From: Styela clava
Lineage: Eukaryota > Chordata > Ascidiacea > Stolidobranchia > Styelidae
Length of the DNA stretch: 64,000 nucleotides
Direction of reading: 5' to 3'
NCBI RefSeq assembly: GCF_964204865.1
Contig: NC_135261.1
Location: 2,108,001-2,172,000 of the forward strand
The position numbers and the translations under genes were made by a program. Positions 1 through 10,481 of this stretch are shown one piece after another. Each line of letters starts with the position of its first letter. Within the stretch, counting starts at the first letter, position 1. Under the pieces are notes generated by a model that was not told where the DNA came from, did no database searches, and saw nothing but the letters and a program-made list of their open reading frames with translations.

Positions 1-70
1 TATTTCTGCGTGTTTCAAACTCCACTTCACATTTTGCTCGTTTTTTCCAGACTTTTGTGAGTTCATTTTA

Positions 71-405
71 CTTATTGATCTTGATCGGTAAGTATGTTGA
101 TAGGTATTTGTGCCATGCTGAAGTATGTGCACCAAGATGTCGCACAACATGAACCCTAACCTGGTACACAACCTGAGTTCAGGTTGTGCGCCATCTCGGT
201 GAGCATACTTCCGGTCCGGTATTTGTCCGTCTGTTAGATTGACGCGATATCTCACGAAAGCGAGGTTGAATCTCCTCCAAATTTTGCATGTGCATTCATC
301 ATATCTCGAAGCCTATTGATTTTGGATGAATTATGTCGTATAATCAGCGAGTTATTAATTAATTAGAGATGTGACACACGGTGTCGCTATGGAGTAAGAG
401 TAAGT
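71..405. repeat. dispersed repeat, copy A (inverted relative to copy B at 8,771-8,988)
   Basis: This stretch matches the reverse complement of 8,771-8,988 over most of its length, including the shared runs TTTTGCATGTGCATTCATC and TTGATTTTGGATGAATTATG. A foldback MITE (111-217) interrupts this copy but not copy B, so the repeat is older than the MITE. No coding potential is visible and the family is not recognised. Confidence 0.75.
111..217. mobile_element. short foldback MITE with 8-bp TSD GGTATTTG
   Basis: Short element with imperfect inverted ends (GAAGTATGTGCACCAAGATG on the left; the reverse complement of the right end begins GGAAGTATGCTCACC). It is flanked by GGTATTTG at 103-110 and 218-225. 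The related repeat at 8,771-8,988 lacks the insert, which supports the boundaries. It is related to the MITE copies at 3,215, 10,173 and 12,748. Confidence 0.75.
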
Positions 406-1035
406 AACTTTTGATCGGCAAGTCTTCGGTCTCCGACCGATATTCTCGTTTATATTTTGTGTGTTCTTTCTTTGTTTTTTCAGGGAAATCAAAATAAACT
501 TAATAAGTTATTCTAAATCATAATGCTTAATAACCAGCTTTGGTCCCGGCGGCTTTTCTTTCCAGTAGAATTATGAAAAGAGAGGGATTAATTCTCGACA
601 TTTCCGCATATTCGCATTATTATCGTTTATTACTTTGCTGATTGACTATGACTATTACAAACATAAATACTCCATATCTGGTTATATGCGGAAATGAACA
701 CAAAATGGCATAGTTGTTTCAAACCTATATTACTTGAACTAATATACAATACCAATATAAGTAGTATTCAATAAAAGAAATATGCATCTTGATTAATAGA
801 AAATAATTTAACCATTCAAATTAATTGATTAGAAGCTCATTATTCAAAATTGTGCACCTATGCAGTCTCCATTAGCAGTAATAAAACTGAAAAACTCAAA
901 CTGAACCAAACTTGGCACAAAATTTTTTACCCCCCACTCCCAGGTTTAAAACAAAAATACTGAAACTTTATCTACTGATTTCTGATACAAAACAGAAATT
1001 TGAAAAGCATTTCTATTTCAGTTAAGTGTTTAGGC
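406..1035. other. intergenic DNA, AT-rich, with weak repeat similarity
   Basis: No gene is visible. Around 515-670 a stretch containing ATAACCAGCTTTGGTCCC, a pyrimidine-rich run with CCAGTA, and GATTGACTATGACTATT resembles 7,680-7,830 inside the hAT-like element at 7,258-8,635. It is probably a fragment of a related repeat. Confidence 0.4.
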
Positions 1036-1328
1036 TAGGGTGGTCCAAACTCAGGCCCTACGGGCCACATGTGTGGCCCTCCGCTTCATTATCTGAGGCC
1101 CACGTCACATTTGGAGAGTTATCAATAAATCGCATTTTGTGTTGTTTCTAGATAAAATGCGGATTCTATTAGCCTGGGATGGCTATGTCTGATATCTTCT
1201 GTGTGTTTGCACAATGACAGTGTTTGTTTTGTATTGCACTGTTTACCCATTCTTGGCACTATTGTGACCCGCGAACAATGAAAAAATAAAATTGTGACCC
1301 GCAGAGCCGACAACCTTGGACCACCCTG
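1036..1328. mobile_element. non-autonomous hAT-like MITE (293 bp)
   Basis: The terminal inverted repeats are TAGGGTGGTCCAAACTC on the left and, as reverse complement of the right end, CAGGGTGGTCCAAGG. The flanks GTTTAGGC (1,028-1,035) and ATTTAGGC (1,329-1,336) match at 7 of 8 positions, as expected for an aged 8-bp hAT duplication. There is no transposase. The open frame crossing it is incidental. Confidence 0.7.
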
Positions 1329-1532
1329 ATTTAGGCTACCAAGGAGTTTTAATTTGGAAAATTTGAAATACTGAATGAATATGGTGCAGGGTTGTGAAGA
1401 CATGCAATATACTACAAGACCAAAATTTACAATTGACCTCAACTCTGTGTTGAAAATTTTCCTGAATGCCAGAGTAAAAACCTCTGGTAATGTTTCTCAT
1501 ACATGGTGTTTTACATATACAAAACGAAAAAT

Positions 1533-2456
1533 TTAAGCGGCGATGGTGCCAATATGAGTGGTTGCAATTATAGCAGGTTGGGTAGTGATGTTCACTTCAG
1601 TAGAATTACTCCTATCCATCCAGGGGGAACACTTAATTGAGCTGAAAAAATATAATCTAAAACTGAGTGAAAAAGCAAAATGTAGGACGAAAACAACTGC
1701 CAGTATAATCATTGTTCGTTTAGTTCCTTCCTCGCGCATTTTCGGCCAGAGGCTAACGAGAATCACCATGCCAGAAATAACCGCTGTTATGACAACAAGA
1801 ATCCACTCAACCGTGCAATTCGGAATCAGGAGTAGAAACGAGAGAGGGATGAACATGAACATCGAGTAACCGTATAAGCATAGAATGTCGAGGTACCCAT
1901 AACTGGCTTGCATTTTTGTGAAAAATAATATTCCACGAATGACTAATGGGATCAGAAAAGTGTATCCGTAAACGATCACCATCGCAATTACGAGACGATG
2001 AAATTCCGGATTATAGTTGTAATTCACGTCAGAGAAGTTGTTGAAATAGGTTGTCAAATTCCCACATATAGCTATCGTCATAACAAGCGTTGCACAGATC
2101 CAGAAAGGTCCATAGACATCGGGATTTCCACCGATATAATTCCTATGGTAATCAGCGCTCGGAATAGGCAGAACTGAACCCTTTATTCTTCCCAGAACAA
2201 CGTACGTATCGACATCAAATAATTCCTTGTAGAAATCGAAACTCCATATCGGCGACGATTTCTTATTAACCAACTTTGCGGAATCGCCACCAGTCTCCTC
2301 ATCATCTTCTTCATCGACCGCAGATGATGGAAATTTCGTGAAAGTGTGAGTTTTACCATCGTTTGAGCTACTCCCCACAGATACCCCCTCTAGTGGTTGA
2401 TCAATTTTTCCATCTGTTTCCCATAAGCTGTACTCGTCCGAAGTATTTGAAGCCAT
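1533..2456 (-). CDS. YIPF1: YIPF1/YIPF2-type Yip1-domain Golgi membrane protein
   Basis: A 307-residue single-exon protein of the Yip1 domain family. Family members are five-pass membrane proteins of the Golgi and endosomal system that take part in Rab and vesicle trafficking. The acidic cytosolic N-terminus (about 1-68) leads into the family signature: the block around FDVDTYVVLGRIKGS (79-93) and then DVYGPFWICATL (113-124). Five hydrophobic segments are visible at about 118-138, 153-177, 190-211, 216-236 and 248-271, followed by a short Thr/Asn-rich lumenal tail. Length matches vertebrate YIPF1/YIPF2. The ATG at 2,456 opens an acidic leader typical of the family and the stop is TAA at 1,533-1,535. 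No introns interrupt it. YIPF1 and YIPF2 are recent paralogues in vertebrates, so one invertebrate orthologue of both is the safest reading. Confidence 0.93.
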   Translation of the reverse strand: MASNTSDEYSLWETDGKIDQPLEGVSVGSSSNDGKTHTFTKFPSSAVDEEDDEETGGDSAKLVNKKSSPIWSFDFYKELFDVDTYVVLGRIKGSVLPIPSADYHRNYIGGNPDVYGPFWICATLVMTIAICGNLTTYFNNFSDVNYNYNPEFHRLVIAMVIVYGYTFLIPLVIRGILFFTKMQASYGYLDILCLYGYSMFMFIPLSFLLLIPNCTVEWILVVITAVISGMVILVSLWPKMREEGTKRTMIILAVVFVLHFAFSLSFRLYFFSSIKCSPWMDRSNSTEVNITTQPAIIATTHIGTIAA

Positions 2457-2642
2457 TATAATGTTAGTAACAAAACTAGTTATTTCTTATAACTATATCT
2501 GTAAGTAGAAGAAATATTTTTAAACAAGATTTGAGGATTTTAAATTTTCACCAACATTTTAGATTAAACACCAATATAGTTATTTCTCTGTAAATAGTAA
2601 ATTGAGCATCTCTTAAACAGCAAAACCTCATCCTAGGAGCAT

Positions 2643-2977
2643 AGGATATAGCATAAGCATATGCATCCCGGGAGAAAGGAAAGCTGATACGATGGCTTAA
2701 CCATATCACGAACCGCGGCCTCTCGTCCGGTTACCATTCCATGCTGGGTAGGGGATTAGTTAGTTATTTGTATTCGGAAGCCAGGACTTGATGGTGGAGG
2801 AAGCCGTAACCGACCAGCGGTTACGTGAACCACCCTACGGCGACGAGGAGTCCAGAAATCCTCTCGCACATAACAAACCCCATATAGTATTCGAATCTGC
2901 GAACCCACGTACAGTAATCAGAGGTGCGGTGGGCGATGGCAAGCGTATTCCTAACGCTTAGCATGATGACACTCATA
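2643..2977 (-). mobile_element. tRNA-derived SINE, copy 1 (degenerate)
   Basis: Shares the body seen in copies at 3,715, 9,178 and 16,256: a CCCGGGAG start, GGCCTCTCGTCCGGTTACC, and GGTGGAGGAAGCCGTAACC. The tRNA-like head, at the high-coordinate end because the SINE reads on minus, is badly eroded after GCTTAGCATGATGA. It lies upstream of the YIPF gene. Confidence 0.75.
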
Positions 2978-3214
2978 CTACATATGCATGCCTACATGAC
3001 AAGATTTTCTAGTCCGAGTGGGTGATGTACATTGTGTTGGAATTAAATTAGTGCTAGCTAATGTGGCCAACATGGCACCATCATTGAGCAATCCATGGAT
3101 GATAATAGGTACGTGGCAAAGTTTTTATGCCATGATGCTTCCCATATATACAATTACTATTGAGCAACACTTCAATACCAAATATAAAATAAAGATCAAA
3201 TTTACTAGAAAAGT

Positions 3215-3445
3215 GGGTACTCATGTAGTATGTGAACCAAGATGGTTGACACCGGAACGTAGCATATGTACCAGGTTAGGCCATAATCTCAGGTACAAAT
3301 ACCACAGGAGTCATTTGGCTAGTCCCCGAACTCGTAATAAAAATAAAATAAGCAAAATTAGAATAAAATTATGTCCTAACCCTAACCTGGTACACATACT
3401 ACATTCCAGTGTCTGCAATCTTGGTGCACATACTGCAGGAGCGCC
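3215..3445. mobile_element. foldback MITE, copy A
   Basis: The left arm carries GTAGTATGTGAACCAAGATG and CCAGGTTAGG. The right arm carries the inverse, CCTAACCTGGTACACATACT, with GTGCACATACTGCAGGAG at the end. The middle contains TAGTCCCCGAACTCG, shared with the copies at 10,173 and 13,528. No protein is encoded; the 153-residue open frame across it is a by-product of the repeat. No clear TSD can be seen for this copy. Confidence 0.75.
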
Positions 3446-3714
3446 AAAAATTGTTATACCGGGAAAATTGTCATGCTAAGGCTTCCATGCATATGCTATA
3501 AATCCACACACTAACATATACAAAATAGGCGCAGACAAGTCAGGGAAAAATAAAATCTAAATTGCACATTTGTGTAGTCAACTTCAAGGGCCACCAAGTT
3601 AGGCAATATAAAAAAAAAAATGGTTAAAACATTCGATGGAATACTATGTTCACTCACAAAAAAATTTGGTGCAACTTTGGCATGCAGTGATTTTAGTATT
3701 TACCTAACCTAACT

Positions 3715-3898
3715 GGATATGATGGGATTTACATATTTATCCTGGGGGAGAGGAAAGCCGATAATACGGCTTGATCATATATGGTGAAACGCGGCCTCTT
3801 GTGCAGTTACCAGTACATGTCAGGTATGGGATTAGTTAGAGAGTTATTTGTTTTAGAAAACATTGACTCGGAGGTGGAGGAAGCCGTAACCGACCAAG
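3715..3898 (-). mobile_element. tRNA-derived SINE, copy 2 (head truncated)
   Basis: Matches the tail half of copies 3 and 4 (GGATTTACATATTTATCC, GGGAGAGGAAAGCCGATAA, GGAAGCCGTAACCGACCA). It stops before the tRNA-like head, so it is a truncated copy. It ends about 20 bp from the palindrome at 3,917-3,994. Confidence 0.75.
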
Positions 3899-3916
3899 CA
3901 AGTGGGAATCACATAG

Positions 3917-3994
3917 TTTCATCGCATAGGCCTACTGAAGTGACCACAAACCTTAAAAGGTTTGTGGTCACTTCAGTAGGCCTATGCGATGAAA
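3917..3994. repeat. perfect palindrome, 38-bp arms, 2-nt loop
   Basis: The left arm (3,917-3,954) begins TTTCATCGCATAGGCC and the right arm (3,957-3,994) is its exact reverse complement, with AA between them. It starts 2 nt beyond the TGA stop of the ASB gene (3,997-3,999), so the ASB transcript would carry a 38-bp hairpin at the very start of its 3' UTR. It resembles none of the other repeats here. Confidence 0.95.
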
Positions 3995-3996
3995 AG

Positions 3997-5520
3997 TCAG
4001 CAATGCAATAAAAACGCTGTGATTTTTTTTGGAAGTTTTAAACTCTCGACATATTCTTGTCGAACCATGCCTTTCTTTTTTATAATCAAACATCGTATGA
4101 ACCATCTAGATAAATTTAACAACGAAGGTATATTTTGTACTAGGTCTCCTTCCGAGAAATTTTCCTCTGTTGGTGGTTCTGACTTTCCGAATGAAATTGT
4201 CAAAAACGGAAAATAATTTAAACAGAATAATATTCCAGGAATGTCTCTTTTTAAACTCGAATCATTTTGAAAATTTTTATGTTTTTTAATTATGGATTCT
4301 ACATCAGGAGACATGCCATATTCAAACCGTATTTCTAAAATTCCTGCATTTAAAAATTGTTTCAAAGCTTCGATGTTTAAATCAGCGAATACGTCAGGCA
4401 AAAGATAAATTTCGACAATACATACACTTTCATCAAATTTTGCCAATTCTTGAAATTCAGTTCCATGGTTATAAAGAATTTTTATTGTTTCTGCGCAAAA
4501 TTTATCTGGGCACTCTTGTAGTAAACAGACCCACACAAGCGTATCATAAGTTTTCGTTGTTGAATCAAACGTGGGGAATCCCCTGTCAAACAAATGGATC
4601 AAACAATTCGTATTTCCATTCAAAGCTGCATGAATAACAGCATTAAGACCTTTGTCACGGGGTGTACCATCCGCTAATAATTTAATGATTTCAAAATCCC
4701 GATAGTCTACGGCTATATCCATAGGAATGCATGGCAATTTGGGATACAATATCTGACCGTAATCTGCAGGCTTCGAAGCGTCAGCCCCGTTGTCAAGCAG
4801 ACAGCGTACTATTTCAACATATCCTTTTACTACCGCTAAGAATAACGGAGTACAATCGTCATCATCATAAGCGTCTATATCACGTACTTTATCAGCAAGA
4901 AGTTTCACGATTCCATAATTATTTTTCCAAACGGCAAGATACAGAGGTGTGCGACTGAAAATGCATGTTGTATTAACGTCAGCTCCATTTTGTAATAAAA
5001 TTTTCGTACCTTCCAAATTCTGTTCCTCGACTGTAAAATGTATCGGGTGCATCTGCCATCCAGAAAGTTCCATCACATTAATACACTGAGGAAGTTTTTT
5101 CACAAGCACCTCAATACATTTATTATGTCCATGCCTGCATGCTTTGTGCAAAGGAAATCCCATTTTGTTTACATGTACTTCAGCTTTTCGATAAATATCA
5201 GCGAAAAAATCGACAATTTCATAATGTCCTTGCATAGCAGCAAGAGATAATGGTGTACTACAATGATACACACTAGGTGATAACACCTTCTCTAATACTT
5301 CAGGCACGGAGTTATAATCCGAATTCGCTTTTTCAAAAATTATTTTCACACATTCAAAATGTCCGTTATAAGCTGCATGGTGTATAGGCCCCCATCCTTC
5401 TTTATCCTTCTCATTATAATCCTTCCCATGTTCCAATAATTCTTTCAATACTTCAATATTCACAGATTTCACAGCTGTATATACATTAGTACAGTCATCT
5501 GACTGTCCTGACAAATTCAT
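3997..5520 (-). CDS. ankyrin-repeat and SOCS-box (ASB) family protein
   Basis: A 507-residue single-exon protein. About eight ankyrin repeats run from residue 39 to 313, including GWGPIHHAAYNGHFECVK, FPLHKACRHGHNKCIEVL and CTPLFLAVVKGYVEIVRCLL. After a less regular stretch, the last 43 residues (465-507) form a SOCS box: SLLNLSRWFIR fits the Elongin-B/C-binding BC helix and the later LKLP fits the Cul5-box proline pair. ASB proteins are substrate receptors of Cullin-5 E3 ubiquitin ligases; the ankyrin face selects the target and the SOCS box docks the ligase. Repeat number and length are like ASB3 or ASB14/15, but the exact orthologue is not clear. The start at 5,520 precedes the first repeat by about 20 residues. 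The transcript meets a perfect hairpin right after the stop. Confidence 0.9.
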   Translation of the reverse strand: MNLSGQSDDCTNVYTAVKSVNIEVLKELLEHGKDYNEKDKEGWGPIHHAAYNGHFECVKIIFEKANSDYNSVPEVLEKVLSPSVYHCSTPLSLAAMQGHYEIVDFFADIYRKAEVHVNKMGFPLHKACRHGHNKCIEVLVKKLPQCINVMELSGWQMHPIHFTVEEQNLEGTKILLQNGADVNTTCIFSRTPLYLAVWKNNYGIVKLLADKVRDIDAYDDDDCTPLFLAVVKGYVEIVRCLLDNGADASKPADYGQILYPKLPCIPMDIAVDYRDFEIIKLLADGTPRDKGLNAVIHAALNGNTNCLIHLFDRGFPTFDSTTKTYDTLVWVCLLQECPDKFCAETIKILYNHGTEFQELAKFDESVCIVEIYLLPDVFADLNIEALKQFLNAGILEIRFEYGMSPDVESIIKKHKNFQNDSSLKRDIPGILFCLNYFPFLTISFGKSEPPTEENFSEGDLVQNIPSLLNLSRWFIRCLIIKKKGMVRQEYVESLKLPKKITAFLLHC

Positions 5521-6072
5521 TACTAAAATTTTGAATGAATCTGTGAAAAATGATATATATGTAATATATGAATTGTTATATACTGCATAATGACAAAAAA
5601 ATTAAAAGAAAATGTCAGCCATAACAGTTCTATGAATTAATTGGTAAATACTGCATCAGCATAATAAAAATTTCGTAAATCAACAACTTTAGGGAGTTAC
5701 TAATATTGGAAGCACCAAAATGTTTTTTTTAGCGTTGCCATCCCAATTTACGGCACATGGTTTGACCCAGAAAATTATATGAATTGACAAAGCATAATAA
5801 AAAATATAAGCATGAAAAATAAATTTTAATAAGATTCAATTAAATGGAATATAGATACAAATACATTACAATCCTTGATATACAGCGTGTTCTTGAATCT
5901 TGGAAACATTTTAAATTTAAAAAGCATCTAAGGCTGCCATGTATATATATTTTTTCCCCAAAGCAAGTGCAGTTATGACGATGCCACAAAACCATGGCAG
6001 GAATACCAAACCATGGTACAATGGCTGGGGACGAGGTACCAGTATTACGAACACACTTTATATACATGTTGA
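5521..6072. other. intergenic DNA between the ASB and dioxygenase genes
   Basis: This holds the ASB promoter side and the 3' side of the dioxygenase gene. A short stretch around 5,985-6,045 (CCACAAAACCATGGCAGG and nearby CCATGG motifs) resembles the CCATGG-rich core at 15,620-15,700. No gene is seen. Confidence 0.4.
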
Positions 6073-7038
6073 TTAGTTTTTCTGATTGTTATGACATTTC
6101 ATGGCAAAAAGTCTGTTAAAAAGTTCAAGTGATGTAATTGCCTCATGTTTTCCGTTTTTCCCAAGACCATCATCAAAATCTAACTCGTCTAACGAAACGT
6201 CGTTATCAACGTTGGCAAAATATGCAAAAGATCTTCTTGGCTTCATTTTTCGAGATTCGTCTGTTGGGTTCACCACTCGGTGGACTGTTGCTTTCAAACG
6301 CTGACCGCTCCAATAATGCAGCATCTCACCGACATTAACGAGCATTGTGCCAGGAATAGGTCTCACGTCAACAAAATTTCCGTCTAAAGTTTTTACTTGT
6401 AGTCCGCCAATATCATCTTGGAACAGAAAGGTTAACGAGCCAAAATCAGTGTGTTCTCCACATCTAATCTGGTTTTCAAGTATTTCAACGCCAGGTCCCA
6501 AGGCAGGATAGTTTATAAATTTAAAGCATGATGTGTTGCCATCTTTGCCAACTAATTCATGTGACTTGGCGAACAAGTTTTTATCGCTTAATCGCATTGC
6601 CCGTCCGAGAGCTTTCAAAACTCTCATCAGCAATATTCTACATAAACGTTGCATTTCCGTCACTCTTACTTTCAAATTGTCGACATCAGGCCACTCGTTG
6701 TCTCCCATATTAGCAGGGAAGCGAATGCCCTCGTTCATATCATGCGGTCGTTCCAAATTTGCTTGGAAAGATTGATAGTTATCGTAGCAAAGCCCGATAC
6801 TTTTTGAAGCAAACTTCATCTTATACTCGAGAGAATGGGAGAAAAATTCCTCGTCGACTTTATTCAAATCTTTTATGATTTCATCTGGAATACCATGATT
6901 AGTTAAGTAAGCAAAGCCCGAGGATGAGAACGCTTCATATAACTTTTTCCCAATGTCAAATAGGTCAGCCTCCGAGACTTTTTCTTCGCTTTCCACTGTT
7001 AGTCCACATCTTGCAATATCTACTATTGGTATATTCAT
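6073..7038 (-). CDS. isopenicillin N synthase-like 2-oxoglutarate/Fe(II)-dependent dioxygenase
   Basis: A 321-residue single-exon enzyme with an N-terminal DIOX_N region (about 1-110; IPIVDIARCGL start and GFAYLTNHGI at 41-50) and a C-terminal double-stranded beta-helix. The iron facial triad is visible as H196-x-D198 (CGEHTDFGSLTFLFQD) and H253 (TVHRVVNP). R268-x-S270 (RRSFAYF) is the expected 2-oxoglutarate carboxylate clamp. NYPALGP precedes the HxD as in plant ACC oxidase, gibberellin oxidase and related invertebrate proteins. All catalytic residues are present, so the enzyme should be active, but the substrate cannot be read from the sequence. Length is standard for the family. The start at 7,038 places the IPIVD strand at residue 3, the usual arrangement. 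The protein is probably cytosolic, as no signal peptide is seen. Confidence 0.93.
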   Translation of the reverse strand: MNIPIVDIARCGLTVESEEKVSEADLFDIGKKLYEAFSSSGFAYLTNHGIPDEIIKDLNKVDEEFFSHSLEYKMKFASKSIGLCYDNYQSFQANLERPHDMNEGIRFPANMGDNEWPDVDNLKVRVTEMQRLCRILLMRVLKALGRAMRLSDKNLFAKSHELVGKDGNTSCFKFINYPALGPGVEILENQIRCGEHTDFGSLTFLFQDDIGGLQVKTLDGNFVDVRPIPGTMLVNVGEMLHYWSGQRLKATVHRVVNPTDESRKMKPRRSFAYFANVDNDVSLDELDFDDGLGKNGKHEAITSLELFNRLFAMKCHNNQKN

Positions 7039-7257
7039 TTTAGAAATCTAAGTTACAGAATACAGTTGAACAAATTCAGTTATCATGCAGTCTTGAAAGG
7101 CTGTTGAACCGGCTGTCTTTATAGCAGTCCGATAGCATTCAATGGATGAGACATTCAAATAGCGATCGAGGCCATAATATATCAATCCCTATTCCTAATT
7201 AACAACCCAATAACCCTCTACAAATGAGGCCATTCATATGTGATTGTGACAATATAT

Positions 7258-8635
7258 CAGGGGTGACGAACCCATTTGCTGTCGCGGGCCACTTTATCAG
7301 TCACCGTGAGTGAGCGGGTCGCACAATTTTTAGTCGTACTACCATTTGATACCTGTTGATTTTCATCTACAAAACGAACAACGGCATCCATACAGCTGAT
7401 GTTATTCAATTATATAATGCAATATAAACGCTCAGCTCGGATGTTCGAGATCCGAATTTCCATTCGAATACCACAGCATTTGTAACACGAAAGTTTGAGT
7501 CTACTACCTGCGTGTTAATGCAAAATCAATTTTCAATGTACTGATTGAAATAAATTGTAGTCTTTGATATTTTATAGCAGATCTAGGGATTTCTCGGACG
7601 TTGATATAAATATTTAGTGATAGAGACAGTCAGTGATGCAAGAACATCATATTTGTATAACATATTTGGGTGTCGCTGCTCGATAACCAAATTTGTTTCC
7701 CCGCGGCTTCCCTTCCCCAGTAAAAATGTGTGTTAAATTTTGTTTATTTTTTGATTTCGTTAGTTATTTTTTTGCTGGTTGGAAAAAATAAAATTGACTA
7801 TGACTATTGGCTATGTATAACTAATTCGTAACATTGCAAAAATATGAATCAAAACTAAATATAATCTGGCAGTTGGAAACACTTTTAATGGCCGTAGATT
7901 GATGTGATATTTTATCATAGTAATGTTCTTAATTTGTAGACGCAGCCGCATATTACATTAAACACAGAATTAAAGTTAGAAAGCAATAAATTAAAAATAG
8001 ACTCCTATTGGTCGCCAATGAAATACTTTGCACAACTGCAAAATCGCTAAACGACAACATAACATAACAGTAAAAAACATTATTCGTCGAAAAAGTGGGC
8101 TCTTTTCACGAGTGACCTGCCTAATTGCGTCGACAGTTGCATAAAAATTTAAGGATTCGTTACGATTTACCCTTTCCCACAATGATAATATCAACCTACG
8201 CATTATCGAATCTTTCTTCATGACATTTTGTGTCGCGTTAATATGCAAAATTCTAGTTGATAATGCCTCAGAAAAGTATTTCGGGATCCTTTGTACAAAA
8301 AAATTCCTTATAAAAAAACACCGCCTCCGCTCAAAATTGAATGTAAATTATAAATAATTCAATTACATTTTTAGAGTGGGTGGGGGCTAAGAATCCAGAT
8401 TGCGTCGGAAATTCAAAACCTCAAATCCATTGTTAGAGGTATCGATGATCCAAAAAAATAGATGTGTTGGAAATAGTGTTGTTGCCAGTAATATGAATAC
8501 GATAACACTTGCACTTCCGTTCTCTCTGTACAGTTCTTGGAGGTTTGTGACTTTACACCAAACATACACTGAATTGTCTGAATGCTTCGTGGGCCGCACA
8601 AAAGTCCTTGGCGGGCCGCAGGTTCGTCACCTCTG
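7258..8635. mobile_element. non-autonomous hAT-like element (1,378 bp) with perfect 8-bp TSD
   Basis: The terminal inverted repeats are CAGGGGTGACGAACC and, as reverse complement of the right end, CAGAGGTGACGAACC. Both sides are flanked by CAATATAT (7,250-7,257 and 8,636-8,643). The ends also carry GCGGGCC and GGGCCGC runs common in hAT elements. No open frame resembling a transposase is present, so it must have been mobilised in trans. Confidence 0.85.
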
Positions 8636-8770
8636 CAATATATCCATTCCTAACCTGCTGTCTGTCTATAAGGCAGCTCAATGAGCAAAATACTATATGA
8701 AAAGAATTAAAGAGATAGCGATCAGAGAACGCCGACTATCAATCTAGCGGCGTGTATTATTCGCTTTGAC

Positions 8771-8988
8771 TCAATAGCGACACCGCATGCCCCATTACTA
8801 ATTAAATAATAACTCACTGGGTATATGACATAATTCATCCAAAATCAATAGGCTTCTGGTCCGAGATATGATGAATGCACATGCAAAATTTGGCGCAGAT
8901 TCAACCTCGCCTTCGTGAGATATCGAGTGTATCTAACAGACAGACAAACACCTATCAACATACTTACCGATCAAGATCGATAAGTAAT
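8771..8988. repeat. dispersed repeat, copy B
   Basis: Reverse-complement relative of 71-405. It contains GATGAATGCACATGCAAAAT and CAATAGCGACACCG. This copy is not interrupted by the foldback MITE and therefore serves as the empty site for the element at 111-217. Confidence 0.75.
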
Positions 8989-9177
8989 AACATCTCAAAA
9001 CTCTTCTTAAATATTTCCGTAGACTTACAGGATTTCCTATATTGAAGGGTACATATAGAACTAACTACCTGTTTATTCTTCTGAGGAGCGAATCGAACCA
9101 AATTTCATGTAATACATTCTATGAAAAAACATGAAACATCCGCCAGGCAAACTTTCAAATTTAACATACAATGTCAA

Positions 9178-9510
9178 TGATAGGATTTACATTTTTATCC
9201 CGGAAGAGAGGAAAGCCGAAAAGACGGCGTAATCATATGGCGAACCACGGCCTCTCGTCCGGTTACCATTCCATGTCGAGTATGGGATTAGTTAGTTACT
9301 TGTTTTCGGAAGCATGGACTTGATGGTGGAGGAAGCCGTAACCAACCAGCGGTTACGTGAACCACCCAACGGCGGCTAGGAGTCCAGCAGTCCTCTCGCA
9401 CATAACTATCCCCGCATGAGATTTTAACCTGCGAACCCAAGCAGAGTAATCAGAGGTGTGGTGGCGAGCGTATTTCTAACGCTTAGCACGATGAGCCACA
9501 CCGCCGCGCC
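9178..9510 (-). mobile_element. tRNA-derived SINE, copy 3 (near full length)
   Basis: Reads right to left. The tRNA-like head on minus begins GGCGCGGCGGTGTGGCTCAT (A-box-like TGGCTCATCGTGC) and a B-box-like segment follows near the TCAGAGGTGTGG region. The body contains GGCCTCTCGTCCGGTTACC and the tail ends in ATGTAAATCCTA-type sequence. It is the closest relative of copy 4 at 16,256-16,601. Confidence 0.85.
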
Positions 9511-10172
9511 GGATAAAACTAGATTTGTGAGAGCACAAAATAACATCATGTGACTCAATAATTGCATAATATCCAATATTGCAGGGGTTATACAGCAGTG
9601 CTTCCTAAGCTTATTCAGTTGGCAACCCACTTTTGTTGGCATTTTGCTGTGATGAGATGTTAATGTATGAGAAAAAATGTAACCCAATGCAATTTACTAT
9701 CAATACAAAACTTAATCTTGTGTAATTAGGAAGGCCAGGGTTTCTCAACGCCGGGGCCCAAAACTGACTCGCCTGCAAAATTACTTGAGTTCGCATGCTT
9801 TTTCAACAAAAACCTAAAAGTAGATAATTTTATTTTCTTGGATATTTCTGCGTCATTAAAATTGGGTCGCACTTCATACTGATGAAAGCGAAATATCAAC
9901 ACGAAAGTTCCTGTAACATGTTCAATTAAAAACATGAAACCTACCTCAGACAAACTTCCAAATTCAACAAACGATACCACTATGATATGATAGAATGAAG
10001 CTAGAACTGTGAAAAAAAACTAAAATATTTCAATTTGGCTGTGAAACATTCTGGTATGTACCTAATATCTCAAGCATATTTAATATTCAATACTAATCTT
10101 ATTGCGTGGTGAGATAAATAATAGTGTCAAATCTAATATATATTTGAATATATTCAAGCAATATAAATAAAT
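9511..10172. other. intergenic DNA, no gene seen
   Basis: AT-rich. Around 9,731-9,760 a stretch beginning CAGGGTTTCTCAACGCCGG looks like one end of an hAT element, but no partner end was found. Around 9,920-9,965 the sequence resembles 9,125-9,170 (AAAAACATGAAAC then CAAACTTCCAAATTCAAC), a short direct repeat on either side of SINE copy 3. Confidence 0.35.
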
Positions 10173-10481
10173 GGTACTACTGTAGTATATGAACCAAGAT
10201 GGCGGACTAGACGAGTGACTCCCGTAGTATTTGTATCTGAAACTTCAAATTATGATGCATCTGTAATTTATTTCTGTACATATGCATACCAAGATGGCGG
10301 ATACCAGAACATAGTATGTGTACCAAGTTAGGGTTAGACCATAAATTCAGGTATAAATACTTCGGGAGTAACTTGGCTAGTCCCCGAACTCGTAATGAAA
10401 CTAAATAAAGGAAAATTGTAACCTGGTACACATACTATGTTCCGGTGTCCGCCATCGTGGAGCACATACTACGGGAGTACC
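10173..10481. mobile_element. foldback MITE, copy B, with perfect 8-bp TSD AAATAAAT
   Basis: Ends are GGTACTACTGTAGTATATG and, inverted, GGTACTCCCGTAGTATGTG. AAATAAAT flanks both sides (10,165-10,172 and 10,482-10,489). The arms contain AACCAAGATGGCGGA, CCAGAACATAGTATGTG and CCAAGTTAGGGTTAG and their inverses. An extra internal ACTCCCGTAGTATTTG shows a rearranged interior. It is non-coding. Confidence 0.85.

Noticed and set aside
3018-3479. 153-residue plus-strand frame as a gene
   Set aside because: More than half lies in foldback MITE copy A and the rest shows no recognisable domain.
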